Source of the DNA: an uncultured Polaromonas sp.
Lineage (GTDB): Bacteria; Pseudomonadota; Gammaproteobacteria; Burkholderiales; Burkholderiaceae_C
Assembly (NCBI GenBank): GCA_937863225.1
Contig: CALMEI010000012.1
Span: forward strand, 1 to 64,000
Reading direction: 5' to 3'
Length of the DNA: 64,000 nucleotides
A model generated the notes under the pieces. It was not told where the DNA came from. It made no database searches and saw only the letters and a list, made by a program, of their open reading frames with translations. The number at the start of each line of letters is the position of its first letter. Within the stretch, counting starts at the first letter, position 1. Made by a program: the position numbers and the translations under genes. Below are positions 1-9,065 of this stretch, one piece after another.

Positions 1-218
1 CGGCGGGCAATTTCCAATCGAAGTGAGACGTCGTTCGGTTTGGCATCTAATTGCTTGCGCAAAGATTGGAGTCTGCGCACTGACGGATCCGTGGCACTCA
101 AAGGCAAACGTTCCACCACCTCGCTGTAATTGGTTGGTGTGAACGGAGCAGCTTGGGCGGTCAATCCAAAAGATACGCCAAACAGTGTTGTGAAAATTCG
201 TATCAGTGCGCTATTCAT
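1..218 (-). CDS. Exported TPR-like protein (3' part outside window)
   Basis: The gene runs off the left edge; only the first 72 codons are visible. Reading from the ATG at 218-216 gives MNSALIRIFTTLFGVSFG, a hydrophobic stretch ending in TAQA, which looks like a Sec signal peptide. A proline-rich linker follows, then a charged amphipathic segment (LRKQLDAKPNDVSLRLEIAR) that resembles the first helix pair of a tetratricopeptide protein. The TPR reading is inference from this short segment. The gene is codirectional with prfB, separated by a copy of the dispersed repeat. Confidence 0.6.
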   Translation of the reverse strand, partial: MNSALIRIFTTLFGVSFGLTAQAAPFTPTNYSEVVERLPLSATDPSVRRLQSLRKQLDAKPNDVSLRLEIAR

Positions 219-235
219 GGAATATCATTTCATTA

Positions 236-306
236 GAAATTTATGAAAAAACTAGCTGTAATCGGCGTATTTATTGCCTATAGTGCTATAAAATATATAG
301 CAATTT
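236..306 (-). repeat. Dispersed GCTAT/ATAGC repeat, copy 1
   Basis: Read on the minus strand this holds TTGCTAT, seven bases, ATAGC, then AGGCAATAAATACGCCG, and ends in an A/T-rich tail. It shares this layout with ten other intergenic copies in the window. It lies between prfB and the TPR-like gene. Confidence 0.8.
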
Positions 307-328
307 AAGGATCAATGTGCCGAAAAGT

Positions 329-1433
329 TTACACGCCTTGCTTCAAACTTGCCTCTATGAACAAATCCAAATCACCGTCTAGCACTTTTTGCGTGGCCGA
401 TGTTTCTACGTTGGTGCGCAGATCTTTGATGCGACTGTTGTCCAGCACATAGCTGCGGATTTGATGACCCCAACCGACATCAGTTTTGGTGTCCTCTAGT
501 TTTTGCTGCTCTTCTTGTTGTTTGCGCATTTCCAAATCATATAACTTAGACCGCAAACGTTTCCAAGCTACTTCGCGGTTGCCATGCTGACTGCGTCCGT
601 CTTGGCATTGCACAACCGTGTTGGTGGGTATATGCGTCAATCGCACGGCGGAATCGGTTTTGTTGATGTGTTGACCACCTGCACCGCTGGCGCGGTAGGT
701 GTCGACACGTACGTCAGCTGGGTTGATGTTGATTTCTATCGAATCGTCAATTTCAGGGTAAACAAAGACAGAAGCGAATGATGTATGGCGACCACCCGAT
801 GAATCAAACGGCGATTTACGCACCAATCGGTGCACGCCAGTTTCAGTTCGCAACAAACCAAAAGCATATTCACCATCAATTTTGATGGTGGCACCTTTGA
901 TACCCGCCGTATCACCCGGTGTTTCATCTTCTATGACAGTAGAAAATCCTTTGCGCTCAGCGTATTTGAGGTACTGGCGCAGCAACATGCTGGCCCAGTC
1001 GCAGGCTTCGGTACCGCCAGCACCTGCTTGAATGTCTAAAAAACAGTTCAATGGGTCAGCGGGTTTGTTGAACATTCGGCGAAACTCCATCTGTGCGACT
1101 TCAGTTTCCAGTTTGGCGGCTTCTTCTTTGATGTGCTCTAAGCTGTCAATATCACTATCCGACTTGGCCATATCGTACAACTCGCTGTTGTCAGCCAGTT
1201 CAGTGTCCAGTTTTTGCAGGGTCAGCACCACGCCCTCAAGCGTTTTTTTCTCACGCCCTAAATCTTGCGCTTTTTTTGGGTCGTTCCAGACGCTAGGATC
1301 TTCCAACGATGCGTTGACGGTACGCAGGCGTTCAAATTTAGCATCGTAGTCAAAGATACCCCCGTAAATCCAGTGTCCGTGCGGCCAAATCGACCAAATG
1401 ACTGCCAATGCTGTTAATTTGTTCTGCGTCCAT
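329..1433 (-). CDS. prfB: Peptide chain release factor 2 (programmed +1 frameshift)
   Basis: RF2 recognises UGA and UAA in the ribosomal A site and triggers peptide release. The protein carries the stop-codon recognition tripeptide SPF (in [10 protein letters not shown]) and the catalytic GGQ loop ([16 protein letters not shown]). The true start is the ATG at 1433-1431: the first frame reads [20 protein letters not shown] and ends after RGYL at an in-frame TGA (1352-1350). A +1 shift at CTTTGAC then joins it to [10 protein letters not shown] start inside the second frame would give an unrelated N-terminus. Expected full length is 367 residues, normal for RF2. Confidence 0.96.
1349..1364 (-). 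promoter_or_regulatory. RF2 autoregulatory +1 frameshift site
   Basis: On the minus strand the sequence is CGGGGGTATCTTTGAC, nearly identical to the Escherichia coli prfB recoding signal: an internal Shine-Dalgarno-like GGGGGT, a three-base spacer and the slippery CTT followed by TGA-C. When RF2 is scarce the ribosome slips +1 at CUU and completes the protein; when RF2 is plentiful it terminates at the UGA. Confidence 0.95.
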
Positions 1434-1656
1434 GAAATCTACCCCGAGTTTGTGAAATTGTTGTAACCGAACATTTTCGCATGAATGTTTGCGTTAAATA
1501 TTTGTTGCAATAAAGTTCACAGTTGTGCATTAGTTGGCTGAATGCAAATGTTTCAATTGTTAATACCTTAGACTTATAGAGCTTATTCTCTAAAATGCAC
1601 ACAGAATCGATAGAATCCAAGCTGAAATTTAGTAATCAATTAACAAATAAGTAAAC

Positions 1657-2019
1657 ATGCGTAACAACCAACTGCAACAAATATTGAACGATTTGAATGG
1701 CTCTACCGCCGATATTGAAGCCTCTGCTTTGATTTCGACGGATGGCTTGATGATGGCCTCGGCCTTGCCCCAAGGGATGGATGAAGACCGCGTAGGTGCC
1801 ATGACAGCGGCATTACTTTCCTTAGGCGACAGGGCTGCCAAAGAGTTGGCACGTGGTTCGTTACAACGCATACTGTTACAAGGTGAACGTGGCTTTGTTA
1901 TTTTGAGCGCTTCTGGCACTGAGGCGGTACTAACTGTTTTGGCTAAGCAAAACGCCAAATTGGGCTTGATATTTTTGGATATGAAGCGCGCGGCAGAGTC
2001 TTTGGCCAGATTGATTTAA
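1657..2019 (+). CDS. Roadblock/LC7-domain protein
   Basis: A 120-residue protein consisting of a single Roadblock/LC7 fold. It has the N-terminal helix (LQQILNDLNGSTADIEASALIS), the strand STDGLMMASALP, the helix around MTAALLSLGDRAAKELARG, and the strands LLQGERGFVILSASG and AVLTVLAKQNAKLGLIFLDM. Roadblock proteins bind and regulate small Ras-like GTPases (MglB with MglA is the bacterial example). A small GTPase is encoded three genes downstream on the same strand, so this is likely its partner. It is the first gene of a tightly packed run extending to 5241. Confidence 0.85.
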   Translation: MRNNQLQQILNDLNGSTADIEASALISTDGLMMASALPQGMDEDRVGAMTAALLSLGDRAAKELARGSLQRILLQGERGFVILSASGTEAVLTVLAKQNAKLGLIFLDMKRAAESLARLI

Positions 2020-2039
2020 GAGAAACATTCGTTAGCAAG

Positions 2040-2633
2040 ATGCAAAACTTTGCTGACACTGCGGTCGGTTCAACAGAGTCACGCACGACTTTCAGAACAC
2101 TCAGCCGCCAGGTTTTTAAAGACAGAAACAACGTGGCATTGCATCAATTACGTCTGCAAGCTGCCATGAGTTTACCTGGCACCGAGCCAACCCAAGGTGC
2201 ATTAATTGATCTGTTTGTTGGCTGTTTTCAAGCGACAGAAAGAGACCGCCAAGATGCACTAGACAGCGTGCAAAGTCACCTCAACCCTTTGCTTGTTGTT
2301 AAACTGAAACCATACATTGCTAATCCTAATTTAGCAGCCAGCAATGCACTTGCGACAAGATGGAGTGTGCTAATCAGCCCATCTCTAGACATGCCCAGAC
2401 GGACGATGCGGTGCAACACCGACGATTCGCGTGTTCATGCGCAAAACGCGGTCAGAGCATGGCAAGCCAATGATGTCATTGCGCAAAATGCTTTTTTGGA
2501 ACATTGCGTGATTTGCCAAGATAAGCTTGCATTTTTATTGGCACGCAGAAGCTTATTGCAACTTCTGGAAGATTTGCCAGCCACTTGGGAAGCTGTGGGC
2601 AAGCAACTCGAAATGATGACAACAACATCATGA
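2040..2633 (+). CDS. Hypothetical protein in Roadblock/GTPase cluster
   Basis: A 197-residue protein I do not recognise. It is predicted soluble and mostly helical, with no signal peptide or membrane segment. Toward the C-terminus there is an HCVIC motif followed by a leucine-rich helix (KLAFLLARRSLLQLLEDLP). It begins 20 bases after the Roadblock gene, and its stop overlaps the next start in an ATGA arrangement, so translational coupling with the 453-residue neighbour is likely. Function is unknown; the context suggests a component of a GTPase signalling module. Confidence 0.75.
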   Translation: MQNFADTAVGSTESRTTFRTLSRQVFKDRNNVALHQLRLQAAMSLPGTEPTQGALIDLFVGCFQATERDRQDALDSVQSHLNPLLVVKLKPYIANPNLAASNALATRWSVLISPSLDMPRRTMRCNTDDSRVHAQNAVRAWQANDVIAQNAFLEHCVICQDKLAFLLARRSLLQLLEDLPATWEAVGKQLEMMTTTS

Positions 2634-3991
2634 AGATATTGCTAATAGGATTATCACGTGGGTCGGCCATTGCGGTAGAGATGCTGGCATCGGTGGTATG
2701 GAGCGATCCCGAATATGCCCGCATTGAACGGAATATGACCGCTACATTGGGAGAGATTCCACGCCAAATGCGTGACTATGATTTGTGCATGATTGACCTC
2801 TTGGGTATTGGCTATTCACGCTGCAATGCCGAACGTGAAATCGCGTTGAAACAAATCATTCTTTCGCGTCCTGCACTGATTTTCATTCCACCAGGTAGCG
2901 GAGGGGGGTGGCTAACTTCAGAGATGTTGCAAGATTGTAAGTTGCAGACAGCGAAACATTGTTTACAGGTTCAGCACCCGATATCAACAACCATTTTGCG
3001 TGAAGCAATGAAAGAATTGCAACGCAAAATCAGTTTGAAAATGCATGATACGGATTTGCCGGCCAACAAACTAGAAAGCAAGCAAATTTCAACATCACTT
3101 GCTGATAAGCAAGTGACGCCTCATCAGGAAATTTACAATTTTGAGACCATAGCCGATATCGTCAGTGACACCACCGAGTTGACCCGCAAAGGTCTTGGAC
3201 GTTGGGGTGGACCGCAGCATAAACTGCCGTCAATTTCAAACCAAAATTTAAGTGCCAATGCGATCGAACAAGGGGCCCAAATACCACCAGTTGCACCATT
3301 CAAGCTCACCGAGTTCAACTACGCTTATTTAATTGCAGCGGCACCTGCGCTAAAAGACAATCAATACTTGGCATTGACATATCAATGTCTTTTGTATCCC
3401 AACCCGACTGAATTGCGTATTGCCTCTCATTCTGCAACTGTTTTTTGCCCAAATGAAAATTGGGTTGCCAGCAACGTCTCAAAAGCACTGGTGTCTCGCA
3501 TGATTAGCCATGGAATGATGGTGAAACTCGCCACAGTGAGTCACATCACTGACGATAACCAAAAGCAACGCGCCTTAGCCTTAAGCTCAGACCAAACTGA
3601 TAAGCGCAAAGCATTGGATGCAGAAGTGTGGCGTTTGGTATTTCATGTGATGCGTGAAAAACCAATCTTTTCCAATGTCGATGTGCGATTTCAGTTGAAT
3701 CGTTTTCCAAATTTCACGCGGATACATGGTATGCCTGATGTGTATATTCAGTTGGCATTGTTGTGCATGCGACAACCACAAACCTTAAAGGGATTGCAGT
3801 CGTTGTTTCCCCAGCAAGATCCGCAATTGATTACCTTATTTGTTGCATGTGCATTGTCTTCAGGTATGGCAAATGTTTTAACACATACCAGCAGTTACCC
3901 AAAACCAACAGCAGAGAGTTTGCCAATGTTCACTCATAAACCTGCACGCAATCGCAGTTTCCTAAGATCATTATTTGACAAGCTTTTTTAG
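2630..3991 (+). CDS. Hypothetical protein, receiver-like N-terminus, GTPase cluster
   Basis: I chose the ATG at 2630, which overlaps the preceding stop (ATGA) and begins MKILLIGLSRGSAIAVEML, a Rossmann-like first strand. An upstream in-frame start would be buried in the previous gene. The 453-residue product has an alpha/beta N-terminal region with a strand YDLCMIDLLGIG resembling a response-regulator receiver fold. I cannot identify a convincing phosphorylation pocket. A variable linker (about residues 140-230) precedes a C-terminal helical region. Function is unknown; operon position links it to the small GTPase downstream. Confidence 0.75.
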   Translation: MKILLIGLSRGSAIAVEMLASVVWSDPEYARIERNMTATLGEIPRQMRDYDLCMIDLLGIGYSRCNAEREIALKQIILSRPALIFIPPGSGGGWLTSEMLQDCKLQTAKHCLQVQHPISTTILREAMKELQRKISLKMHDTDLPANKLESKQISTSLADKQVTPHQEIYNFETIADIVSDTTELTRKGLGRWGGPQHKLPSISNQNLSANAIEQGAQIPPVAPFKLTEFNYAYLIAAAPALKDNQYLALTYQCLLYPNPTELRIASHSATVFCPNENWVASNVSKALVSRMISHGMMVKLATVSHITDDNQKQRALALSSDQTDKRKALDAEVWRLVFHVMREKPIFSNVDVRFQLNRFPNFTRIHGMPDVYIQLALLCMRQPQTLKGLQSLFPQQDPQLITLFVACALSSGMANVLTHTSSYPKPTAESLPMFTHKPARNRSFLRSLFDKLF

Positions 3992-4033
3992 CCCTTATTT
4001 TAAAAAATCTCGCAATATATCTTTCATCCATCT

Positions 4034-4585
4034 ATGGCATCTGTTTATAAAATAGTTTTCGCAGGACCGGTAGGTTCTGGCAAAACGCGTGCTGTGAAAA
4101 CACTTTCAGACATCGAAGTTGTATCGACTGAGGCGGATGCCACCGATGATGTGAAGAATCTGAAACATCAAACCACAGTGGCGATGGATTATGGTGTGAT
4201 GAATCTGGCAAATGGCGACAAAGTGCGTTTATACGGAACACCTGGTCAAGAGAGGTTTGACTTCATGTGGGATATCTTGTCAGAAAACGCATTGGGTTTG
4301 GTCTTGCTATTAGATGGCACTTCTCCAGACCCAATTGGAGATTTACATGCATATGTCAATGCCTTTAGAAAGATCATTGATTCCACAGTGGTAGTTGTGG
4401 GCATTACCCATACAGAGAACAATCTAGACAGAGACAATGCTGTTCGCAGTGCCGTTTCAAATGCCTTGAAAACGTTGAATTTACCAGCTACGGTGATGTC
4501 CGTTGATGCACGTGAGCGTGCCGATATGGTGATGATAATGAAAGCCTTGCTGTTTAGCATCGACCCTTTATTTCAATCAGAATAA
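4034..4585 (+). CDS. Small Ras/Arf-like GTPase (COG2229 type)
   Basis: A 183-residue cytoplasmic GTP-binding protein. G1/P-loop GPVGSGKT is at residues 11-18 and G3 GTPGQERF at 68-75, the Arf/Rab-like switch II signature. G4 appears as VGITHTE (122-128), in the divergent form seen in COG2229 GTPases rather than NKxD, and G5 as SVDAR (156-160). The glutamine of GTPGQ aligns with the catalytic Gln of Ras-family GTPases. It sits between two genes that look like Roadblock proteins, which typically act as GTPase-activating or scaffold partners. The cellular role is not evident from the sequence. Confidence 0.9.
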   Translation: MASVYKIVFAGPVGSGKTRAVKTLSDIEVVSTEADATDDVKNLKHQTTVAMDYGVMNLANGDKVRLYGTPGQERFDFMWDILSENALGLVLLLDGTSPDPIGDLHAYVNAFRKIIDSTVVVVGITHTENNLDRDNAVRSAVSNALKTLNLPATVMSVDARERADMVMIMKALLFSIDPLFQSE

Positions 4586-4623
4586 CTTACCGTTAAATTT
4601 GAATTTCGAACTTATATTTTTCT

Positions 4624-5241
4624 ATGGCAGCCGAATCACCTCATTTATTTAATATTGCTTTAACACCTGCTGGTGTGTTGTACGCGTTCTCACAACAAGT
4701 GCCTGATGCAACGCAAGCAAAATTGCAAAGCATATTGGCTTCAAAATCCTTGCCGCGTGTGGATGTTTGGTTGAATCAGGACGCAGATCAAGCGTCGTTT
4801 TTAGAAGGTGCACATTCGGCTGGTTGGGTTCAGCGTGTGCAACGCGAACTAAGCGCACCTGATGTGAAATTGGACGAATTTTTATCGCATGTGATTGCGG
4901 GACTTTCTGGCGAACGGCGCGTTGCGCTGGCATCTGCTGGGGGGTTTTGCATTGGACACTCAGGTTACTCGCTTGAAGAAGCTGAAGCGTTATGTGTGGC
5001 TGCTGCAGACTTCACAGAATTCGCAGGACGGCAACGTGCACGTGGTTGGCAAGGGGCGAGCCGAATGGCCTCTTTTCATGAAGACGTCACCATGTTGATG
5101 CCTACAACTTCATTTGTACCATTTTGGGTCGATGGCAACGACTACTGCTTGGTCATTGCAGGTGAGCCGCTTTTGAACAACCCCGTTTTTGTTGAACTGG
5201 TTTGGGGTATACAAACGGCAGGGAATCGGTTTTTGAAATAA
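4624..5241 (+). CDS. Hypothetical protein, possible divergent Roadblock domain
   Basis: A 205-residue soluble protein immediately after the small GTPase. The second half (about residues 95-205) has the strand-helix-strand pattern of a Roadblock-like fold: VALASAGGFCIGHSGYS, then EEAEALCVAAADFTEFAGRQ, then DVTMLMPTTSFVPFWVDG and YCLVIAGEP. The N-terminal half is unassigned. The gene closes the GTPase cluster; no signal peptide or membrane helix is visible. The Roadblock assignment is tentative and would need a profile or structure search. Confidence 0.7.
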   Translation: MAAESPHLFNIALTPAGVLYAFSQQVPDATQAKLQSILASKSLPRVDVWLNQDADQASFLEGAHSAGWVQRVQRELSAPDVKLDEFLSHVIAGLSGERRVALASAGGFCIGHSGYSLEEAEALCVAAADFTEFAGRQRARGWQGASRMASFHEDVTMLMPTTSFVPFWVDGNDYCLVIAGEPLLNNPVFVELVWGIQTAGNRFLK

Positions 5242-5320
5242 ATTGTTTTTGGATTCGAAGATTCATTGTCATAAAATTGATGCAAAATACAAGCACGGTT
5301 TAACGTTATGGAGTTGCACT

Positions 5321-5920
5321 ATGACATGCTTAAATGTTCCTAAGTCACTAACTTTCACGCTTACTCTTGTGTTGGTGTTGATCTCATCAAACACCTACGC
5401 CCAAAGCAGAACGTGCATCATTGATGATCAAACGGGTCGTCACCACTGTGGTTGGTTGGCCGATGAACAAGGTTATCGCATATCTGGTTCGCCCCAAGTT
5501 GTCGTAACGCCAGTTATGCCACCCATCTATATTGATCGCAGTGATAATCGCAGTCGTCGCGAAATCGAAATGGAGCGCGAACGCGACCAGCGTTATGCTC
5601 AAGAACAACAGCGTATGCATGTGCAAGAACAGGTTAACCGCTTGTATCTTGATGTGTTAGGACGTGATGCCGATCATGGGTCGCTACGCAATTTCACGGT
5701 ACAAGTTATGGATGGTCGGTCCCTTTCAGATGTGCGTATCGAATTGGCTACCAGCAGCGAAGCACGGAATGCAATCAATCGAATTTACCGTGAAATTCTG
5801 CGTCGTGAGGCTGATACAGCTGGCCTGAATGCACAAATTTCTGGATTGCGCAGCGGCATGAGCTTGGCGCAAATTCGACAAGCCATCCAAGACAGCCCAG
5901 AAGCCCGTAGCAAACGCTGA
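5321..5920 (+). CDS. Exported DUF4214-like protein
   Basis: The start at 5321 is preferred because it opens directly on a signal peptide (MTCLNVPKSLTFTLTLVLVL, ending NTYA before QSRT). An upstream in-frame codon would add an unrelated tail. The mature protein has a short N-terminal segment with cysteines, a charged coiled stretch (EIEMERERDQRYAQEQQRMH), then two DUF4214-like modules: VNRLYLDVLGRDADHGSLRN and INRIYREILRREADTAGLNA. DUF4214 occurs in secreted and surface proteins of mixed function. Length is 199 residues. The role here is unknown. Confidence 0.75.
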   Translation: MTCLNVPKSLTFTLTLVLVLISSNTYAQSRTCIIDDQTGRHHCGWLADEQGYRISGSPQVVVTPVMPPIYIDRSDNRSRREIEMERERDQRYAQEQQRMHVQEQVNRLYLDVLGRDADHGSLRNFTVQVMDGRSLSDVRIELATSSEARNAINRIYREILRREADTAGLNAQISGLRSGMSLAQIRQAIQDSPEARSKR

Positions 5921-5964
5921 ACAAAGGTCGAGAATGTATTCATCAACTGTTATCAAACGGTTGA

Positions 5965-6031
5965 TGCTATGTTTTTTATAGCTATATAGGCAATAAATAC
6001 GCTGGATATGGCCAAATTCAATGTATAAAAA
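5965..6031 (+). repeat. Dispersed GCTAT/ATAGC repeat, copy 2
   Basis: GCTATGTTTTTTATAGC is followed by a region matching AGGCAATAAATACGC and GGATATGGCC, in the orientation of the downstream thrS. It occupies most of the gap between the DUF4214 gene and thrS. Confidence 0.75.
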
Positions 6032-6087
6032 TAGCTATCGTGTAAAATGCAGGGTTATTTTTCAAAAACCATAGCTATTTAACCCCC

Positions 6088-7998
6088 ATGATTCAAATTA
6101 CGCTTCCCGATGGTTCCAAACGAGACTATGACGCATCCAGCGTCACGATAGCCGATGTGGCCTTGTCCATTGGTGCTGGTTTGGCGAAAGCTGCTCTCGC
6201 AGGAAAAGTGAATGGGAAAGTGGTGGACACGAGTTACAGCATCAACCAGGACAGCACCGTGGCCATCATCACCGCCAAAGATGCGGAAGGTTTGGAGGTG
6301 ATTCGCCACTCAACAGCACATTTGCTGGCTTATGCTGTGAAAGAATTGTTTCCTGACGCACAGGTGACGATTGGCCCTGTGATTGAACATGGTTTTTTCT
6401 ACGACTTCTCTTACAAACGCCCGTTCACTCTAGAAGACTTGGCGCTGATTGAAAAGAAGATGACTGCTCTGGCCGCGCTCGACGAACCAGTCGTTCGTCG
6501 TGTTCTCCCTCGAGACGAGGCCGTGAGTTATTTCAAGAGTTTAGGTGAACACTACAAAGCCGAGATCATTGCCAGTATCCCTGCCAACGAGGATGTCAGT
6601 TTGTACCGTGAAGGTGCTTTTGAAGACTTGTGTCGTGGTCCACACGTGCCTTCAACTGGCAAACTCAAGCATTTCAAGCTCATGAAGCTTGCGGGTGCTT
6701 ATTGGCGTGGTGATCACAATAATGAAATGTTGCAACGCATTTACGGTACGGCATGGGGTAGCAAAGACGAACTGCAACAGCATTTGAAAATGCTGGAAGA
6801 GGCAGAAAAACGTGACCATCGCAAATTGGGCCGTGAACTGGATTTGTTTCACATTGACGAACATTCACCTGGCACCGTTTTTTGGCATCCAAAAGGTTGG
6901 ACAGTTTGGCAAGGTGTTGAACAGTACATGCGCAAGGTATACCAAGACAATGGTTACCTCGAAGTGAAAGGACCGCAAATTTTAGACCAAAGTTTGTGGG
7001 AGAAAACAGGGCACTGGGACAAATACAAAGAGAACATGTTTGTCACCGAATCGGAAAAGCGCGACTATGCGCTCAAACCCATGAATTGCCCTGGTCATAT
7101 CTTGATCTACAAACATGGTCTGAAGAGCTACCGTGATTTACCGCTGCGGTTCGGCGAATTTGGTGCTTGCCACCGCAACGAACCCTCTGGCGGCTTGCAT
7201 GGCATCATGCGTGTGAGGGCTTTCACGCAAGATGATGGTCATATTTTCTGTACCGAAGACCAAATTCAAAGTGAAGTTGTGGCATTCACAACCTTGTTGC
7301 AAAAAGTGTATGCCGATTTCGGATTCCAGAACATCATTTACAAACTTTCCACTCGACCCGAAAAACGCATAGGCACTGATGAGAGTTGGGATAAGGCAGA
7401 AACAGCTTTAGCCGAAGGTTTAAAAGCGTCTGGTTGTGAATTTACCTATTTGCCAGGCGAGGGGGCGTTTTACGGTCCGAAAATTGAATACACACTGAAA
7501 GATGCATTGGGGCGTGAATGGCAATGCGGCACGATTCAAGTCGATCCGAATTTGCCGGAGCGTCTGGATGCTGAATTTGTAGGTGAAGACGGTGGTCGAC
7601 ACAGACCCATCATGCTGCACCGAGCTATTGTGGGCAGTTTGGAAAGATTCATCGGTATTTTGATAGAAGAACACGCGGGCGCATTGCCATTTTGGTTAGC
7701 GCCAGTGCAGATTGCCATCCTAAATATCACCGATACACAGGCTGAATATGCCCAAAATGTGGCTAAACGGTTGAAAAATAAAGGGTTTCGGGTTGAATTA
7801 GACCTGCGAAACGAGAAAATTACGTATAAAATACGAGAGCATTCGATGCAGAAGTTGCCCTATATCCTTGTAATTGGGGATAAAGAGATGGCAGCAGGCT
7901 CTGTAGCAGTGCGCGCGAGGGGCAATGTAGACCTCGGAGTGATGTCACTGGATGATTTTGAAACCAAAATCGCCAATGATGTTGCCACTAAAGCTTGA
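6088..7998 (+). CDS. thrS: Threonine--tRNA ligase
   Basis: Charges tRNA-Thr with threonine in the cytoplasm. The 636 residues show the usual order: N-terminal TGS domain ([13 protein letters not shown]), the editing domain ([24 protein letters not shown]), the class II catalytic core with the zinc-binding MNCPGH segment, motif 2 ([16 protein letters not shown] type, here [19 protein letters not shown]) and motif 3 ([18 protein letters not shown]), and a C-terminal anticodon-binding domain ending near residue 636. It starts the classic thrS-infC-rpmI-rplT-pheST series. Confidence 0.98.
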   Translation: MIQITLPDGSKRDYDASSVTIADVALSIGAGLAKAALAGKVNGKVVDTSYSINQDSTVAIITAKDAEGLEVIRHSTAHLLAYAVKELFPDAQVTIGPVIEHGFFYDFSYKRPFTLEDLALIEKKMTALAALDEPVVRRVLPRDEAVSYFKSLGEHYKAEIIASIPANEDVSLYREGAFEDLCRGPHVPSTGKLKHFKLMKLAGAYWRGDHNNEMLQRIYGTAWGSKDELQQHLKMLEEAEKRDHRKLGRELDLFHIDEHSPGTVFWHPKGWTVWQGVEQYMRKVYQDNGYLEVKGPQILDQSLWEKTGHWDKYKENMFVTESEKRDYALKPMNCPGHILIYKHGLKSYRDLPLRFGEFGACHRNEPSGGLHGIMRVRAFTQDDGHIFCTEDQIQSEVVAFTTLLQKVYADFGFQNIIYKLSTRPEKRIGTDESWDKAETALAEGLKASGCEFTYLPGEGAFYGPKIEYTLKDALGREWQCGTIQVDPNLPERLDAEFVGEDGGRHRPIMLHRAIVGSLERFIGILIEEHAGALPFWLAPVQIAILNITDTQAEYAQNVAKRLKNKGFRVELDLRNEKITYKIREHSMQKLPYILVIGDKEMAAGSVAVRARGNVDLGVMSLDDFETKIANDVATKA

Positions 7999-8039
7999 GT
8001 TTTATTCATCCGAAAGTTTTGAATTGAACCTGACTGTAT

Positions 8040-8104
8040 TTGGTCAAATCAGGCTCTAGCCAGCGTATTTGTTGCAGATATCGCTATTATTTTTATAGCT
8101 AAAC
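8040..8104 (-). repeat. Dispersed GCTAT/ATAGC repeat, copy 3
   Basis: Read on the minus strand: AGCTATAAAAATAATAGC, then a diverged middle ending AACAAATACGC, then TGGCTAGAGCC. It lies in the thrS-infC gap, in opposite orientation to the flanking genes. Confidence 0.65.
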
Positions 8105-8123
8105 ATTTTTAAGGATTATTACC

Positions 8124-8729
8124 ATAGCTACTGAATTTCGTGATCGTCGCCAACGTGAAGAGCGAAAACATCGTTTAAACCGAGAGATTATGGCCACTGA
8201 AGTGCGCTTAACCGGTCCAGAAAATGAGCCCCTAGGGATTGTTTCTATCAATGAAGCCCTGCGATTAGCAGGCGAATATGATGTTGATTTGGTTGAGATT
8301 GTTGCTACAGCAACACCGCCCGTATGTCGTTTAATCGACTATGGAAAACTCAAATACCAAGAGCAAAAGAAAGCGGCAGACGCGAAGTCAAAGCAGGTAG
8401 TACAAGAGATTAAAGAAATCAAGTTTCGTCCGGGAACTGATGAAGGTGACTACAACATCAAAATGCGCAACATCAAGCGCTTTTTGGATGAAGGCGACAA
8501 GGTTAAAGTGACTTTGCGCTTCAGGGGACGTGAGATCACGCACCAAGAGCTGGGCATGAACTTGTTGAACCGCATTCGAGATGAGTTGAAAGATTTGATT
8601 ATTGTGGAGCAATTTCCAAAATTGGAAGGTCGTCAAATGGTGATGATGGTTGCTCCAGGAAAGAAAAAACCAGCGGCTAAACCGCAGGTTGCGCAAACTG
8701 CAACGGCCAAGGCTGATGCAGAAGCGTAA
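8124..8729 (+). CDS. infC: Translation initiation factor IF-3 (AUA start)
   Basis: IF-3 binds the 30S subunit, prevents premature 50S joining and proofreads start codons. The family N-terminus [21 protein letters not shown] is encoded in frame upstream of the first ATG (8190). The only plausible initiators there are non-canonical: ATA at 8124, eight bases after an AGGA Shine-Dalgarno. Atypical AUU/AUC/AUA starts are the known basis of IF-3 autoregulation. The product is 201 residues, with the N-domain, a lysine-rich linker ([17 protein letters not shown]) and the C-domain ([19 protein letters not shown]). Confidence 0.93.
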   Translation: MATEFRDRRQREERKHRLNREIMATEVRLTGPENEPLGIVSINEALRLAGEYDVDLVEIVATATPPVCRLIDYGKLKYQEQKKAADAKSKQVVQEIKEIKFRPGTDEGDYNIKMRNIKRFLDEGDKVKVTLRFRGREITHQELGMNLLNRIRDELKDLIIVEQFPKLEGRQMVMMVAPGKKKPAAKPQVAQTATAKADAEA

Positions 8730-8765
8730 AAAGTGGTGGGTTTAACGACTCGTCATTGACAAGTG

Positions 8766-8811
8766 GCTCGGGGCCATCAAGTTTACGTAGGTTCGTAAAC
8801 GCCTCACGAGC
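8766..8811 (+). promoter_or_regulatory. Candidate structured leader of rpmI-rplT
   Basis: The infC-rpmI gap can fold into a long hairpin. GCTCG (8766-8770) pairs with CGAGC (8807-8811), GGGC with GCCT allowing G-U, and GTTTACG (8781-8787) with CGTAAAC (8794-8800). In other bacteria ribosomal protein L20 binds structured RNA just upstream of rpmI to repress L35/L20. The placement fits such a leader, but L20 binding is inference. Confidence 0.5.
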
Positions 8812-8835
8812 ACAAATTGAAAAGGGAGCATGAAT

Positions 8836-9039
8836 ATGCCCAAAATGAAGACCAAAAGTGGCGCGAAAAAACGTTTTCGCGTTCGTCCAGGTGGTACCGT
8901 TAAACGCGGTCAAGCCTTCAAACGTCATATTTTGACCAAGAAGACCACTAAAAACAAACGTCATTTGCGTGGCGCAACAGCCGTACATGAGACCGATATG
9001 GGTCGCATGGCACAAATGTTGCCCGGTCAAGGCCTTTAA
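8836..9039 (+). CDS. rpmI: 50S ribosomal protein L35
   Basis: A 67-residue, very basic ribosomal protein beginning [14 protein letters not shown], the family hallmark. I chose the ATG at 8836 over one at 8830 because the AGGGAG Shine-Dalgarno ends at 8828, leaving seven bases, and because the family starts MPKMKT. It is followed after 26 bases by rplT, as in nearly all bacteria. Confidence 0.97.
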   Translation: MPKMKTKSGAKKRFRVRPGGTVKRGQAFKRHILTKKTTKNKRHLRGATAVHETDMGRMAQMLPGQGL

Positions 9040-9065
9040 TTTAACGACGAACAAGGAGAAATACT

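Noticed and set aside
584-1349. Several open frames on the plus strand inside prfB
   Set aside because: They lie opposite a well-conserved RF2 gene, lack ribosome sites and have no recognisable domains.
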